Shown in pieces: positions 46,078 to 56,710 of a DNA stretch of 64,000 nucleotides. Source of the stretch: Roridomyces roridus (Eukaryota; Basidiomycota; Agaricomycetes; Agaricales; Mycenaceae); NCBI GenBank assembly GCA_029378245.1, contig JARKIF010000010.1, forward strand, positions 186,001 to 250,000, read 5' to 3'. Position 1 is the stretch's first letter; each line of letters begins with the position of its first letter. The notes under the pieces were generated by a model. The model saw nothing but the letters and a program-made list of their open reading frames with translations. It was not told the origin of the DNA and searched no databases. A program made the position numbers and the translations under genes.

Positions 46078-46360
46078 CAAGGAATCAGGTCAGGGGCCTC
46101 GGCTCGATCAGTATTCCGCTGCAAGAATGCAGGGCTTGTCTAAGTGCGGGATCAGGGACCGAACAGCCTTCCTTTGAATAATCACGGATGGCTGCGGAAC
46201 TATTGATTCAATTGAGTGGAACACGGTCGGATAAACCCGGAATTTTGGGTCAATGTTCATACGACTGAATCTCTCTGAGGGGAATCGGGATTGATTTGAA
46301 ACGGCACACTGTGAAAATTTGGGGTGCACAGAGTTGAGCAGGGGCTCAAGATTTGTGTTT

Positions 46361-46368
46361 GGGGGAGA
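46361..46368 (+). other. Polypurine tract
   Basis: GGGGGAGA lies directly before the 3' LTR, where plus-strand DNA synthesis would be primed. Confidence 0.7.
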
Positions 46369-47798
46369 TGATAAGCCTGTGGAATTTTCGGTGTTAAAAC
46401 ATACCAAATCAGCATTTTCATGCCTATACCAATCACCGTGGTCCAGAGCAGGTGCATTATTGATCCTAGAGGGTTAGGGCTATCAGAGCTGCTGGCCAGA
46501 GAGTTGACAACGGCGAGAATCGACTTTCGAACCTCGGTCAAAACCTAAGTGGACTTGACCGAGCCTTTGATCCGATACATCCGAAGGACCGATAAAGCCG
46601 GAGTTCTCATAGTTGGAAGTCGTCGTTGGCAGGGGCGTCTGTTGGCTGGAACTGGTCTGATATCTCAATGAAATGAGTTGGATGTTCTTCTCAGGGAGGT
46701 CTGCCGAATGCTAGAAAGTCTAAATGACCCAATCCAGCTGGTTTACTTGCAAATGTCAACCTCAATCAAATATTGTTGGAATCACAGGGTGCTGGAGTTC
46801 GAATCAGTGATACCATCAGATGCCGATCAGATTTGGAGATGCCGGATTATGATCTTGATGGTTGACTGCCGAGACTGCCGGGGATGATCAGTGAATCAAA
46901 TCAATGTTCGACAGACAGGGATAGTTGCCCTGTGTGTGCCACTTGGATGAGTCAGTTGCGGAGCTTGACGGATAGGAATGGTTGACGGCGCCAAGGTGAC
47001 AACCTTGTGCCTGACACAAAGGAGTGATGTTTAGGGATTGTGGAGCTGGGATATTGCAGGAATTCTGTGTATCCTCAGACGGTGATGTTCGAGGAGCCGT
47101 ATACCAAACAGGTGCTCAGCAGGAATCAGGACTATACAGGGCACAGAGGACCAGGACTCAAGACCAGAGTTGGGCCTCAGTGTTGGGTTGTGGAGCGCTC
47201 GGCAGGAGCTCCAATGTTGCCTGGAGATGGACGGAGAGGGGGACAGTTATTGAGCGGAAAGGAGTGCAGATTCATGGATACGATCATTTCATTTGTTCCT
47301 TAATTTACACCCAGCATGTATAAAAGCCCAGTATGTAGAATGGAACCCCACTGTATTGGTAGGCCTAGCTGTGTGCGAAGCTCCATTTCATTGGCATTTA
47401 CTGTCTAAACCTCTCGCCCTTGGACTCTGTCCTTGTGATTTGTGTGATCTTGTGCTTGTTGGATTGGTTTTTGGTTGGACTTTGGACTTTGTTGGATTTG
47501 GTTTGGTTTGGGATTGAACTTGGTGATCGTTGGTTGGCAACGTTAGCTTGTGTTCGGATTGGTTGTGTTGGTTGATTTGGAGTTTGTGTTTTGGCCTATC
47601 GAATCGAACTTGGTTCAGCTTGAGCTTGGTTTTATACCGTCTCGCTGCTTAGTTCCCGTTTCAACGCTCAGTCAGACTCAAAGTGTTCCGTCACTGAGAA
47701 GACACCCTCGCACAACAACAACTTCGTCTACCTAACGCGATCCCACTGCCCTTTTGTTTGGGTAGTGTTTGAGTGTTGAGTCGGCGGCAGCGTTATCA
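46369..47798 (+). repeat. 3' long terminal repeat
   Basis: 1430 bp, matching the 5' LTR except for C at 47665. It is followed by the GCGT duplication at 47799-47802. Confidence 0.93.
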
Positions 47799-47949
47799 GC
47801 GTGGCCTAAGTGATTCAGGACTTGAACTTGTTGTGAGTGTGACTTGCTCTTCATTGACAAGTAGCTTTTTTTTTTTTGAAATTGAATCACTACAAGCACT
47901 CTATGAGCATTGCAGTATTTATGAGCTCTGTCACACCACTTGTGTTGTA

Positions 47950-48190
47950 TGTATTTCAACAGCTCACCAAAAGCTCACCATCTACTGGGTGCTACTGAGC
48001 ACTCTGCACAAGTCTACCAGTTCTACTGACTTCAGGGGAGGGTCTATTAGGTGCTACTAAGCACTGAGTGAAGAGCTACTGTTGCTACCAGGCTACAAAA
48101 CAGAAGCTACTGAAGCTACCAAGGGCTACCAGGCATCTCACCCAATTCTACCAGGGCTCCTGCAGCTACCCGAGCTATCAAACAATGAGT
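47950..48190. repeat. Degenerate GCTAC/AGCTACT-rich repeat
   Basis: Many irregularly spaced GCTACC, GCTACT and CTACCAG units. A similar patch lies at 49925-50060. Each adjoins a family B fragment. Confidence 0.55.
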
Positions 48191-48954
48191 GGCAGCTACT
48201 GTGCAAAAAACTTTTTCCTGATGCAGCCGTCAATGCACCGAATTGGCGGAATATGTCCCAAACACCAGTGACTGTATCACTCCCATGCCGCCTTTGGCAT
48301 TCTTCTCGAAGACATTGCCACCGAGATACGGGACTTTATTCCCAACATAACATCCCTTCACTTCGTCCTCGTCGATTGCCTCCCAACGCTTTGGTATTGG
48401 GGCACGAATCCCTATTCATTTCGACCCAGAACGGAAGAATATCTGGACTGCCTCACCGAATTGCACATCATGTTTGCTTATACCGCCCCGCCGCTGCCGT
48501 TGTTCGATTCCCCGTGAGGCACCTTCTTTCCTCCCCGCCGCGAATCCGATGTGCCATTCCTCTTCTTCGAATTCAAACCGATCAAAAGATTGGTCGTGCG
48601 GGAGGCAAACACAGATTTTGTCATGTTCTTCACCACCTTGTGCCCGCAGTTGGAGTGCATCGAGTTGACAGCGGAATTTGGTGCGGAGGATCTCCCGCCC
48701 GAGGCTGCCACCAAGCTCGGAGACAGGATGGTCTTTTGGTGTCTTGCGTCCACTCCCGAGTGGGGTATCACAGGCAGCGACATTTGTGTCGCTCGGCCAA
48801 AGGAAAATCCTCCTCCCGCCCCCAAAGAAGGCCCTCCTACATTCCTGAGGCCGGACTCTTCCCCTAAGGCGAACCCTCCTCTCTCCCCGAAAGGGGATCC
48901 TGCTGTCCCCAAGCAGGACCCTCCTTCCGCCCCGACAGAGCCCCCTCTCCACCA

Positions 48955-49290
48955 GTGGCAGCACCCAGAATGCATTATGGGCGCGTTTGGCTGGGACCCG
49001 TATTGCAATACGGGCGTGCCCCGGCCGGCCGGCCAGGATGTACCCGTAATGCATTACGGGTCATAGGGTGAAACACAAAAGAACTCAAAGGTTAAGAGCA
49101 GGAATTGAACCCAAAACCTCCTGCTGTCAACTGACCAGAGCAGAAGACAGACACCATAACCAACTAGACCATTGTAGAGTGACAGATAGCTGCCAACATC
49201 AAGCCAAACCATGCCCCCAGACAGAGATCCCGCCGTGAATTGGCGGTTAGATGACGGTTAGGTTAGGTTAGGTTAGGTTATCATTCTAAG
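48955..49290 (-). mobile_element. tRNA-headed insertion with palindromic tail (SINE-like)
   Basis: Read on the minus strand, a tRNA-like head has A box TGGTCTAGTTGG (complement of 49160-49171) and B box GGTTCAATTCC (complement of 49101-49111). A tail follows with nested palindromes: ACCCGTAATGCATTACGGGT, CCCGTATTGCAATACGGG and GGCCGGCCGGCC. The head cannot form a proper acceptor stem. It splits the Pro-rich tail from the basic C-terminus of a family B pseudogene. Exact ends and target duplications were not resolved. Confidence 0.5.
49256..49280 (+). repeat. (GGTTA)5 microsatellite
   Basis: Five perfect GGTTA units at the edge of the tRNA-headed insertion. Confidence 0.9.
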
Positions 49291-49764
49291 GGTTGGATCT
49301 CCTCTCGCCCCGAAAAGAGGATTCTCGATCCTGCTTCACCTCAAAGAAGCGGAACTTGAAGAAAAAATCTTTCTGGCGCATCGTACGGCGTATTTTACGC
49401 AAACGTGCTTAAGGGACTTTCGACGCTTATCTATATACAAATTTATCTACTGACACGTTTTCTCACAGGATTTACTTACTCATTCAACTAATAGCATCTT
49501 CCACCGTCCATACAGGTACTTTCTCTCGGAGTATAAACTCGGATCTGCCTGGATTATTCATCGGGAACCCACATCCTCTCTCTTTCTCATGCGGCAGTGA
49601 GTCAGTTTTGACTCTCCCACCCAATAATAGACCGGTGTCAGACAGAATCAAATATGTGCATGTTCCGAGAATGAGTCAGTAGAGCAAGGGAATTACTTGC
49701 AAGTTGCAAGTGCCAACACAGGCGGCACCCTGTTATCAAGCTTTTCTGGGACTTTGGCAAGCTC

Positions 49765-49840
49765 AATTAGTCTAGTAGTTTAGTTGTCTGGTCATAGAGA
49801 TTGTTATTTACCGGAGGTCTCCCGTTTGAATCCTGGCCCT
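49765..49840 (+). repeat. tRNA-like module
   Basis: A-box-like TAGTCTAGTAG (49768-49778) and B-box-like CGTTTGAATCC (49823-49833) at tRNA spacing. It is degenerate, without convincing acceptor pairing, and probably the head of a SINE. Confidence 0.45.
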
Positions 49841-49929
49841 GACAAATGTCAACAAATTCCTTCCTAAGCTTGGAACACCACAGAAGCTTCTCTTTTGCAA
49901 TCCAATTAATTGTTCATTATTGGGCGACC

Positions 49930-50982
49930 CTGCCTAGTCACGCTGGTAGCTCGAGCTACTGAGAGCTACTGGGCGTTGGCAGGTGGCTACCAGGAGCCTA
50001 GTAGAGGGGTACTTGGCTACCCAGCTACCGGGGCTCCGGAGAACTACCAGAGCTACGTATCCAAGTGCATTTTCTGCTGATGTGTACTCTCCCGGAGAGA
50101 TCTGATAAATTGACACAGTGTTGGGCCAGGTACTGTTCGAGGTCGGTGATGCCTGCGAGTCTAAAGGCAAGGCAAGGAGTAAACCATGTTGAAAAGACGG
50201 GGAACATGAAAGAGTGGGAGGTGACCCAGACGTCTAGTGATGTTCAGGGCTCGGCCTGAGCCCGCGAGCCCAACAAGCCCGAGCCCGGGCTTCACCAAGC
50301 CGGGCCGAGCCCGCTGTCAGGCTCCACAGGGCTCAGGGCTCGGGCTTCAGGATTTTCAGGCCCTGCCGAGCCATGCAAGCCCGGGCCTGGTCGGCTGCCA
50401 TCATCTATCACATCAGCTCATCAGAAGCTGTTGCGACGCTCAGTGGTGTGTTTCGGCAGGGTTAGCCGAAGTCTGATTGGTATCTGTTATACTCACCTGC
50501 GACGGAAATGCGCTCGGGGCACCTCGGCAAACACTAGATAGGTGCGAGCTTGTGTCCCTGCCGAAATTAAGCTCACTAATGTAACCAACATTGTTTCAGG
50601 ATGGATTATTGCATGTATCCAACATGTATCTGCTTCGAAAATTCACGAAAACAATCCTGGTTTCAACTTGGCTCACGATGAGATCACAAGCCCGGGTTTA
50701 GGGCTTGGCTCGGCTTGGAGAGGGCTCGGGCTCGGGCCTGGGAAATGTGGAGCCCAAGCCGCCCAAAGCCGAGCCCAAGCCCGGGCTTCCGGGCCGAGCC
50801 GAGCCCTGAACATCACTACAGACGTCGCGGAGAAATATGGGGACAACAATGCTGAGCCATTCACGGCTGATGAGCATCCAGCAGGTCATTGAATACGAGT
50901 GCCGGTGGTTGCTTGTGGATAGACTAAGCCAACCGTGGCATAAAATGAGTTCGACCAGCTCGGGGGGTAGCATCGGAACCAA
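49930..50982 (-). pseudogene. F-box-like family B copy split by a hAT MITE
   Basis: The N-terminus at 50982 gives MVPMLPPELVELILCHGW, then YSMTCWMLISREWLSIVVPI and FLRDV, where the MITE (50235-50818) begins. After it, the gene resumes with FMFPVFSTWFTPCLAFRLAGITDLEQ (short quoted landmark: FRLAGITDLEQYL), then degrades into GCTAC-type repeat near 50060. It is head-to-head with the fragment at 51078. Confidence 0.75.
50235..50818. mobile_element. hAT-type MITE, 584 bp
   Basis: Terminal inverted repeats TAGTGATGTTCAGGGCTCGG at both ends, and an 8-bp target duplication CAGACGTC at 50227-50234 and 50819-50826. The subterminal zones are dense in GCCCGAGCCCGGGC-like palindromes. There is no ORF of note. 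Confidence 0.88.
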
Positions 50983-51077
50983 GGGGGGTTACAAACCGGG
51001 ATCAATGTCGGAGACTTGTTTTGAAGAGCGGCTGATCAGGGATAAAGCGGCATCTCCTATGCCACCTTCAAGTTCAC

Positions 51078-51240
51078 ATGTTGCCCCCCGAGCTGTTCGA
51101 GCTCATCGTGCGCCTCGGCTGGGACTGTCTGTCAACAACCAGCTATCGACACTCATACGCCATGACCCAGTGGATGCTCGTCAGTCATGAATGGCTCAGA
51201 ATCGTCGTCCCCATCGTTTCACGAGACGTTTGGATTACGG
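51078..51240 (+). pseudogene. F-box-like family B, N-terminal fragment only
   Basis: MLPPELFELIVRLGWDCLST, YAMTQWMLVSHEWLRIVVPI and SRDVWIT are preserved, then similarity stops abruptly. A further protein-like stretch (FHNGWNLSIATAVKEVVRQD, 51290-51440) is in another frame and unrelated to family B. Confidence 0.7.
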
Positions 51241-53146
51241 TGTGCGACAGGTTACTGTGCATCGCCGTGTCGCTGATGCGTTCCACAATGGGTGGAATCT
51301 GTCGATAGCAACGGCGGTGAAGGAGGTCGTGCGGCAAGACGGCACATCATACCAGGAGATATTAGATAAGATGGGCAGGGTATTGATAGCGCGCCTGTCG
51401 TGGGACTCGAGGAGCTCGAAGACGCGGAAGTGGCACCTCAGGGCCAGGTGACGCGTAGTCGCACAGCAGCGGTGGAGGTATTATCGCGTAGCGTTAATGA
51501 ATAAAATATATTTGTTTTCATGCTACTGCTAGCGGAGGGTGCGGGCATCTTGAGATGGTGACAGATGGCGGAGCCGACGGTGGCGGGATTTCGTCGGGTA
51601 GCCGACCCGTGACAAATGTGATGAGCAAAAAACGGCGGTTGATGGCTCTTGAATAAGAGAATGATATGGGGCATGCCGAGAGTGGCCGAGATGGGCCACC
51701 AAACATGCATATATTGCTAGGAGGCAGGGAATGGCTCAGAATAAGAGGGGGAATATGCCCAGCGAGGCCCTGGCTAGAGTCAGGTCAATTGCAATCATGC
51801 CAGGTGGCTACAGCCAGGCCTGATAGCTATTTGTTACAGCCACGGGTGGTCCTGTACCAATGTCAGTGGATAATCAGATTGTTTGGCTCAACACACAGGA
51901 TTGCCGGATCGTCTTGGTGCTCGTGAAGGAAGGCAGGGATATAAAAATGGAAGTTGTGCGAGTCGGAGATATGATGGTGCTGGTCAGGGGAGGTATACGG
52001 CAGCGGCTCGCGTTGTCGTATTATAAAAATGTTTGTTATGAAAATGACCAGAACATGTATTTCGCACTTGTGGAGATAACGGCAACATCAGGATCGCAAG
52101 CCGGATCAGCTATGCAATGATGGCACCTGTCACGATTTCTATCATATTGCCGGCACTATGGTTCAGAGGCAACAATTCGAGTCAACAATACAAATTCGAA
52201 TATAATGTGCAGAGGTCACTGGTTCAACTCTTGGTGTGGCCACTTTTTGAATATTACGATGACACTTCGGATTAATCAGGATCACCCTCCGGATCAACCA
52301 GGATCACATTTCGGATCAGACGTGATCGCTTTCGGCGATGCAGCACAAGATATTCAAATATTTAACATGCATTATCCCAAGGCTGTGGTTGTGTCTTATC
52401 AAATCAGGATGACATTGGAGCGGCTGGATGATGAATCAGGCAAATTGATGGCCGAGTTCCCACGGTCTTCGACCAACCAGAAGTGTGCCAGAGGCTTATG
52501 CGTACCTGCCGGACGACTAATATTCGATTACATGCGGAACCTTGTAGAAGCTTCCAGATTGCCAGAGGCTTATGCATACATGCCGGGACGACTCATATAC
52601 GATTACATAGCACATATGGAAAAGGTATATAAGGCCAGCGTATCTACCTGTAGTCAGAACCGAATCCCCCCCACTTTCCCCCACTTTCCTCTCAGTTCAC
52701 TACCCCCACTGTACTACCTTACCACCAATAATCACTAATTTGCACGCTTGCATCCGCTTGTCGTGTGAAACGTTCATCGCTGCCGATCCTTTGATCTCCT
52801 CATAATAATCCACAACCGGTCTCACCCGCCATCCCCGAACTCATAGTTGGTTTGGTCTGATTTTAATTAATCCCACCTGCCTACTAGGAATCGATTCATT
52901 CCGCCGACAGCGTTCGGAAAAATTGACCCAGGGCTTGATTTTCTTCGCCTTTCCCTTGCCTTTCTTTGAGGACTGCACAGGCGTTCCCGTTGACTCCGGT
53001 AGCACTGCATGCAACTTGCGAGTGATACGAATTAGCGCCTGCGCCCAGCGCTCGAGAATGGTCATTTGACGGACGGCGTTGTTCTTGTTTGTACAAGCAT
53101 AGAAACACTTCACGCTTCGGTGCTCCAATTCACCCTGTTAAGTACT
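51241..53146. other. Repeat-derived region without a supported gene
   Basis: Contains a 74-bp imperfect tandem repeat starting at 52487 and 52561 (GCCAGAGGCTTATG...), a tRNA-like pair (A-like TGGTTCAGAGG near 52160, B-like GGTTCAACTCT near 52213), a GTATATAAGG TATA motif near 52625 and repeated GGATCA-type units near 52280-52320. A minus frame at 52841-53128 (TILERWAQALIRITRKLHAV, KKGKGKAKKIKPW) may be a gene remnant. These could be parts of a decayed LTR, but no boundaries were found. Confidence 0.35.
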
Positions 53147-53148
53147 AC

Positions 53149-54009
53149 AGTCATTCCACGGTCGATGCATTTTCATTGGTCCTTGCATGATCCGTTTTAT
53201 ATAGCCCAAAACCACACTTTTTTGGACCAGATTTTTTGTAGGCCTATTCAACAGACTCTGATCTACCTTAGTATGTTCTATTTTGAACAGTATACCACCC
53301 TCAGAATTCAGCAAATGGGGGACTATGTGCAAAATCAGCTTCTAAACAACTATGACATGAGATGAAGGGGTATTTTGACAGGTAAATGTTACTGGGATGG
53401 TCTTAAGAGTCTCCTTTCTATGACACAAAAAATTTGAGATGAAAGGACCACTCCTTCCTGTTGAACGAGGCCAAACATTCATGGCCTTCAACATGATGTC
53501 GGCATTTGATTGATGTTTCTTGGACCAAACCCGTGAGAAACACTTGTTTGGGAAGTAAAGTCATGAAATGGGTAGTCTTGGGTGGCATTGTGGGTGAGAC
53601 AGCCTGTCAGCTCTGGGGACAGGTTTTGTTGTGAAGTTTTGGGGAATCAGTGGGAATCGGCAAGGATCCATGCAATTTGGAGAGGAACCGTGGGAAGGTA
53701 CTCTTCAACATTGCGCCCCCAGGTTGGAGGTAGTCCCTATTACACTGAAAATCACTCAAAAGATTCAAAATTTCCACAAATTCTGCTCCTGAGTTGAAAA
53801 ATGCAAGGACCAATAAAGTGCCAAAATGCACCCCGCGCTGATTGCGCTCATACGTGCAAAGCCTGATGGATTTCTGAGATTCCTTTTGTTGCTGAGGGGT
53901 CTTTGTACTCAGCCGTGTCTCTCAGGCATGCCGGACCGGCCATCAAAGTCAAATTTTGATGGGAAATGGCATAAACATTTTTGCCGATGCAAGGACCGTG
54001 GAATGACTG
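53149..54009. mobile_element. Non-autonomous pogo/Tc1-mariner-like element
   Basis: The ends are inverted repeats CAGTCATTCCACGGTC, flanked by TA on both sides (53147-53148 and 54010-54011). CAGT-starting repeats with TA duplications are typical of pogo-type elements. The interior is 0.83 kb without a transposase frame. A second inverted pair (ATTGGTCCTTGCA, near 53175 and 53805) lies inside. Confidence 0.65.
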
Positions 54010-54011
54010 TA

Positions 54012-54945
54012 TGAGCCTTCCAGAAGCAAAGGAAAGTCAGTGGACATACCGTTTGGGTTGAATACGAGTCAGTGGTTCCAAAGGTGCTGATGTATCGTAC
54101 GTAGTCACCAAGGGAGTGTAGTTTGTAGGTGTGTAGATTCAATTTTTTTTCTTTTCTTTCCGAATTTGAAGTGTTGCCAACAGACGCACGCCGCACAGAC
54201 ACCGGCGTCGCAGTCGTTTTGCTCTTGCGGGCCTTACGACAGCCATGCGCCGCTTCTTCACTGGGGAGCTCACGAGTGTCGTATGATGGACAGACATGTG
54301 CCACAAAATACTGAAGTTTATGACAGCATTTATCATTGAAAATTACAGTGTCAATGGTGCAGATGCAAGGTATTAGTTCAATGTAGCAATACACGAGTTT
54401 ATGCATCTTTTCAGGTTTAGACTTTAGTTCCCAGGTTTTGCTGGCCAGGGAAGTCAACTAGACATCGTGATATGGCCCTGACACAGGTTATGGATGCCTA
54501 TCATGTAATGTGTATGGCGAAACATTTTTCGGCCCATTTCGCCATATCGCCAGGTTTCGCCGATATTGCCAGGTTTATCGCCGAGGTGGCGATTCACACG
54601 TGACATCATGATATTCTAATAAATTTGGTGGCTTTCCTCAACCTTTCCTGCCTTCCGGCTGCTCGCCCAATGTCTCTCGCGCTATTGTTTATGTATTTCG
54701 ATTTCCGTGGGATGTTCAGTGTCTATATTCACATTCAAATCGATCAAATCATGTTCATCACTGATCATCAATCATGCCGGTGCCTGATCCGAGATGTGCC
54801 GATGTGCAAAATATCCGAAATTCACATATTTGGGGCAATACTGTTCCCCGTTTCGCCACCCCTCAAATTCACATGTTCCCATTTCGCCATCGCCAGCAGC
54901 ATTACTACCATGTGGTAGCACCACCCAAGGCAAGCATGGGACACG
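54012..54945. other. Intergenic, nothing firm
   Basis: Short frames only. A direct repeat GACATC(G/A)TGATAT (about 54463 and 54602) brackets a segment rich in TTTCGCCATATCGCC-type units. Confidence 0.35.
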
Positions 54946-54950
54946 GGTCC

Positions 54951-55796
54951 TGTTGGAAATGAGCCCACTGTGTGCGCACGGAGAAACCCCGGGTTGGAGA
55001 ATATTTGGGACGCCACACAGTCTGGTTCTACGGCTGCGCCGTAGTCTGCGCAGCATTACTTTTAGTATATATACGGGCCTTGCAGTGCAAGTCCCCCAGC
55101 TTCCTGTATTAGATCAGTTGTCAATATTCAACAGGTTATGGGCCCCGCCAACTAGTCCTACCTGCCGCAACTCAACTCTTTCTATCTGCTCCCGCGCTGC
55201 ATGGAATTGCTGTGAACCGGAACCAATAAACCGACGGAACCGAAACGGAGGCAGTGTCGAATGCCGCTCTGGGTCGGAGCTGTGATTGTCCGACTGCGCC
55301 ACGAGCCGACGAACCGCGGTGCTGAATGGCGCTCCAGGTTGGAGCCACTATTGTCCGACTGCAACCCCGAGGGAAACACGTGCAGTGTCGAATGGCGCTC
55401 AAGGATGGAGCTGTTATTGTCCGACTGTGTCACCGAGCCGATGAACCTGAACCGAACTGGAACGACCAGACGACGTGGACTTGATGCGGACAAGAGAGGT
55501 GAGAGAGAGGAGAGTACGCAGGGAAGCAGGGACTGGGAACGAGTTTGATTCCAGTGGGAGCCTTCAAGTTTATTTCTTTTATTTCGGTTCAGCACACAGC
55601 GGTCTAGTGGGAGTGTTGGAAATGAGCCCGCTGTGTGCGCATGGAGAAACCCTGGGTTGGAGAATATTTGGGACGCCGTGCAGTCTGGTTCCATGGCTGC
55701 GCCGTAGTCTGCGCAGCATTACTTTTAGTATATATACGGGCCTTGCAGTGCAGGTCCCCCAGCTTCCTGTATTAGATCAGTTGTCAATATTCAACA
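54951..55796 (+). mobile_element. Miniature copia-type LTR retrotransposon (TRIM), 846 bp
   Basis: 183-bp direct repeats at 54951-55133 and 55614-55796 begin TGTTGG and end CAACA, flanked by a perfect 5-bp duplication GGTCC (54946-54950 and 55797-55801). Directly after the first repeat, GGTTATGGGCCC (55134-55145) resembles the complement of the initiator-tRNA-Met anticodon arm, the half-tRNA primer of copia-type elements. A short purine stretch GTGGGAG precedes the second repeat. The 480-bp interior has no gag or pol. It has three imperfect 64-67-bp tandem repeats at about 55252-55450. The LTR has a TATATATA near 55058. Confidence 0.88.
55252..55450 (+). repeat. Threefold tandem repeat inside the TRIM
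   Basis: Three units of about 65 bp, each with a (C/G)GTG(T/C)(C/T)GAATG(G/C)CGCTC start and an ATTGTCCGACTG core. Confidence 0.75.
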
Positions 55797-55801
55797 GGTC
55801 C

Positions 55802-56008
55802 TAAAAGTGCAAGTTGAGACGCAACTCCCAGATGCAAGATGCAACTCCCAGATGCCAGATGCAACTCCCAGACGCAGGTCATGTGATTGAATTTTGGATC
55901 AGATGTTGATCCAAGATTCTGATACAAGTGATCATATGGTCATACATTCCCACAATCTTACATAATCCATGATCAGGCAATATTCAAATGTGTTGAAAAC
56001 TCCCATCA
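55802..56008. repeat. Short direct repeats between TRIM and the first long-IR element
   Basis: GCAACTCCCAGA(T/C)GC occurs about four times between 55818 and 55876. No gene was seen. Confidence 0.5.
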
Positions 56009-56520
56009 CACCTGTAAAGACCACATAAGTAGGCTAGTTAGCCCTGTACCTAGGGGGGGTAGTACAGGGCTAATTAGCCCTGGCTCGTGCTTCTACACCA
56101 GGCTTCTACACATGCTTCTACAACTCTAGAAATGCCTGCAAGTCTTATGCTCCTACTGCCTTGGAGAAAATAAGACAAGTCCTTGCCGGCAAACTCGGCA
56201 TCTAGCTGGGTATCATCAATTTTTGATGGAGGGGTAAATTAGTGATATCTCTGCCAAATTTGAAGCACAATAGTGGCGGAAATCATGATTGGGCTTCAGC
56301 CACTGATCAGATCTCATCAAAATGATTGATGGCGTCAAAACAAAGAAGCTGTAGAGGATGGCATGGGTGGTCACATATCAGCACATTTATGGCTGTTGAT
56401 CACATTACATCAATGATTGATCCCATCAGCCAAAATGCAAAGTTGTAGTACAGCTCAAGAGCTACAAGAGTTGTCAGTAAACTTGTACCTAGAAGCGTCC
56501 CCATCACCCATAGAATGGAC
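56009..56520 (+). repeat. E1 left terminal inverted repeat
   Basis: Contains a near-terminal palindromic pair (CCCTGTACCTAGG...CAGGGCTAATTAGCC), GCTTCTACA repeats and a GATCA-rich inner part. It pairs with 58750-59259. Confidence 0.85.
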
Positions 56521-56617
56521 AACATTTAATAATCAGTGGCATCTGGAGTCTGGACTGGATTCACAGATATGCCAAGGCCAGTGGGACGCAGCTACCCACC
56601 CAGGCGGTGTCTCCATG

Positions 56618-56710
56618 GTCATTTGGCTCAATGGTATCTTGCTCTTATGTTATCAACTATATTTTTGGAGTGGTCAGCAGTTCAAGTCCCATCCCTGCTT
56701 TTTTTTTTTT
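56618..56710 (+). repeat. tRNA-like module of E1, left arm, with T-run
   Basis: A-box-like TTGGCTCAATGG (56623-56634), B-box-like AGTTCAAGTCC (56679-56689), then 12 T at 56699-56710, which would terminate RNA polymerase III. It faces the element centre. The acceptor stem is not convincing. Confidence 0.55.

Larger units (their letters stand above)
33936..47798 (+). mobile_element. Complete Ty3/gypsy LTR retrotransposon with antisense genes (13.9 kb)
   Basis: Bounded by two 1430-bp direct LTRs that start TGATAA and end TTATCA. A 4-bp direct repeat GCGT lies at 33932-33935 and 47799-47802. Order: LTR, primer-binding site, gag, protease, RT-RNaseH-integrase, two antisense spliced genes, purine tract, LTR. 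Integrase downstream of RT and RNaseH places it in Ty3/gypsy. No chromodomain was recognised at the C-terminus. All three sense ORFs are open and the LTRs are almost identical, so the element is young and may be competent. It is unusually long because of the 3.2-kb block of antisense genes. Confidence 0.95.
48285..49412 (+). pseudogene. F-box-like family B fragment, broken
   Basis: Lacks the N-terminal third. It starts near FGILLEDIATEIRDF, then SLHFVLVDCLPTLWYW, CLTELHIMFAYTAPPLPL, an in-frame TGA at about 48513 where paralogues read PRG, then KRLVVREANTDFVMFFTTL and CIELTAEFGAEDLPPEA. A Pro-rich tail is interrupted near 48955. The expected C-terminal helix SFWRIVRRILRKRA reappears at 49370-49412, beyond an insertion that contains a tRNA-like module. 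Confidence 0.7.

Noticed and set aside
33936..47798. Repeat-induced point mutation in the LTR element
   Set aside because: The single LTR difference is a C/T transition, but one change is no evidence for RIP, and the ORFs remain open.
49098..49176. Functional tRNA gene on the minus strand
   Set aside because: The A and B boxes are good, but the T stem has mismatches and no 7-bp acceptor pairing exists, so it is a tRNA-derived fragment.
49256..49280. (GGTTA)5 as interstitial telomere repeat
   Set aside because: The unit is five bases, whereas basidiomycete telomeres are normally TTAGGG. Only five copies occur, at the edge of a SINE-like insert, so a microsatellite is the better reading.
52128..52850. 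Solo LTR starting TGTCACG
   Set aside because: It has a TATA motif and an LTR-like start, but no matching CA end, target duplication or second copy in the window could be shown.
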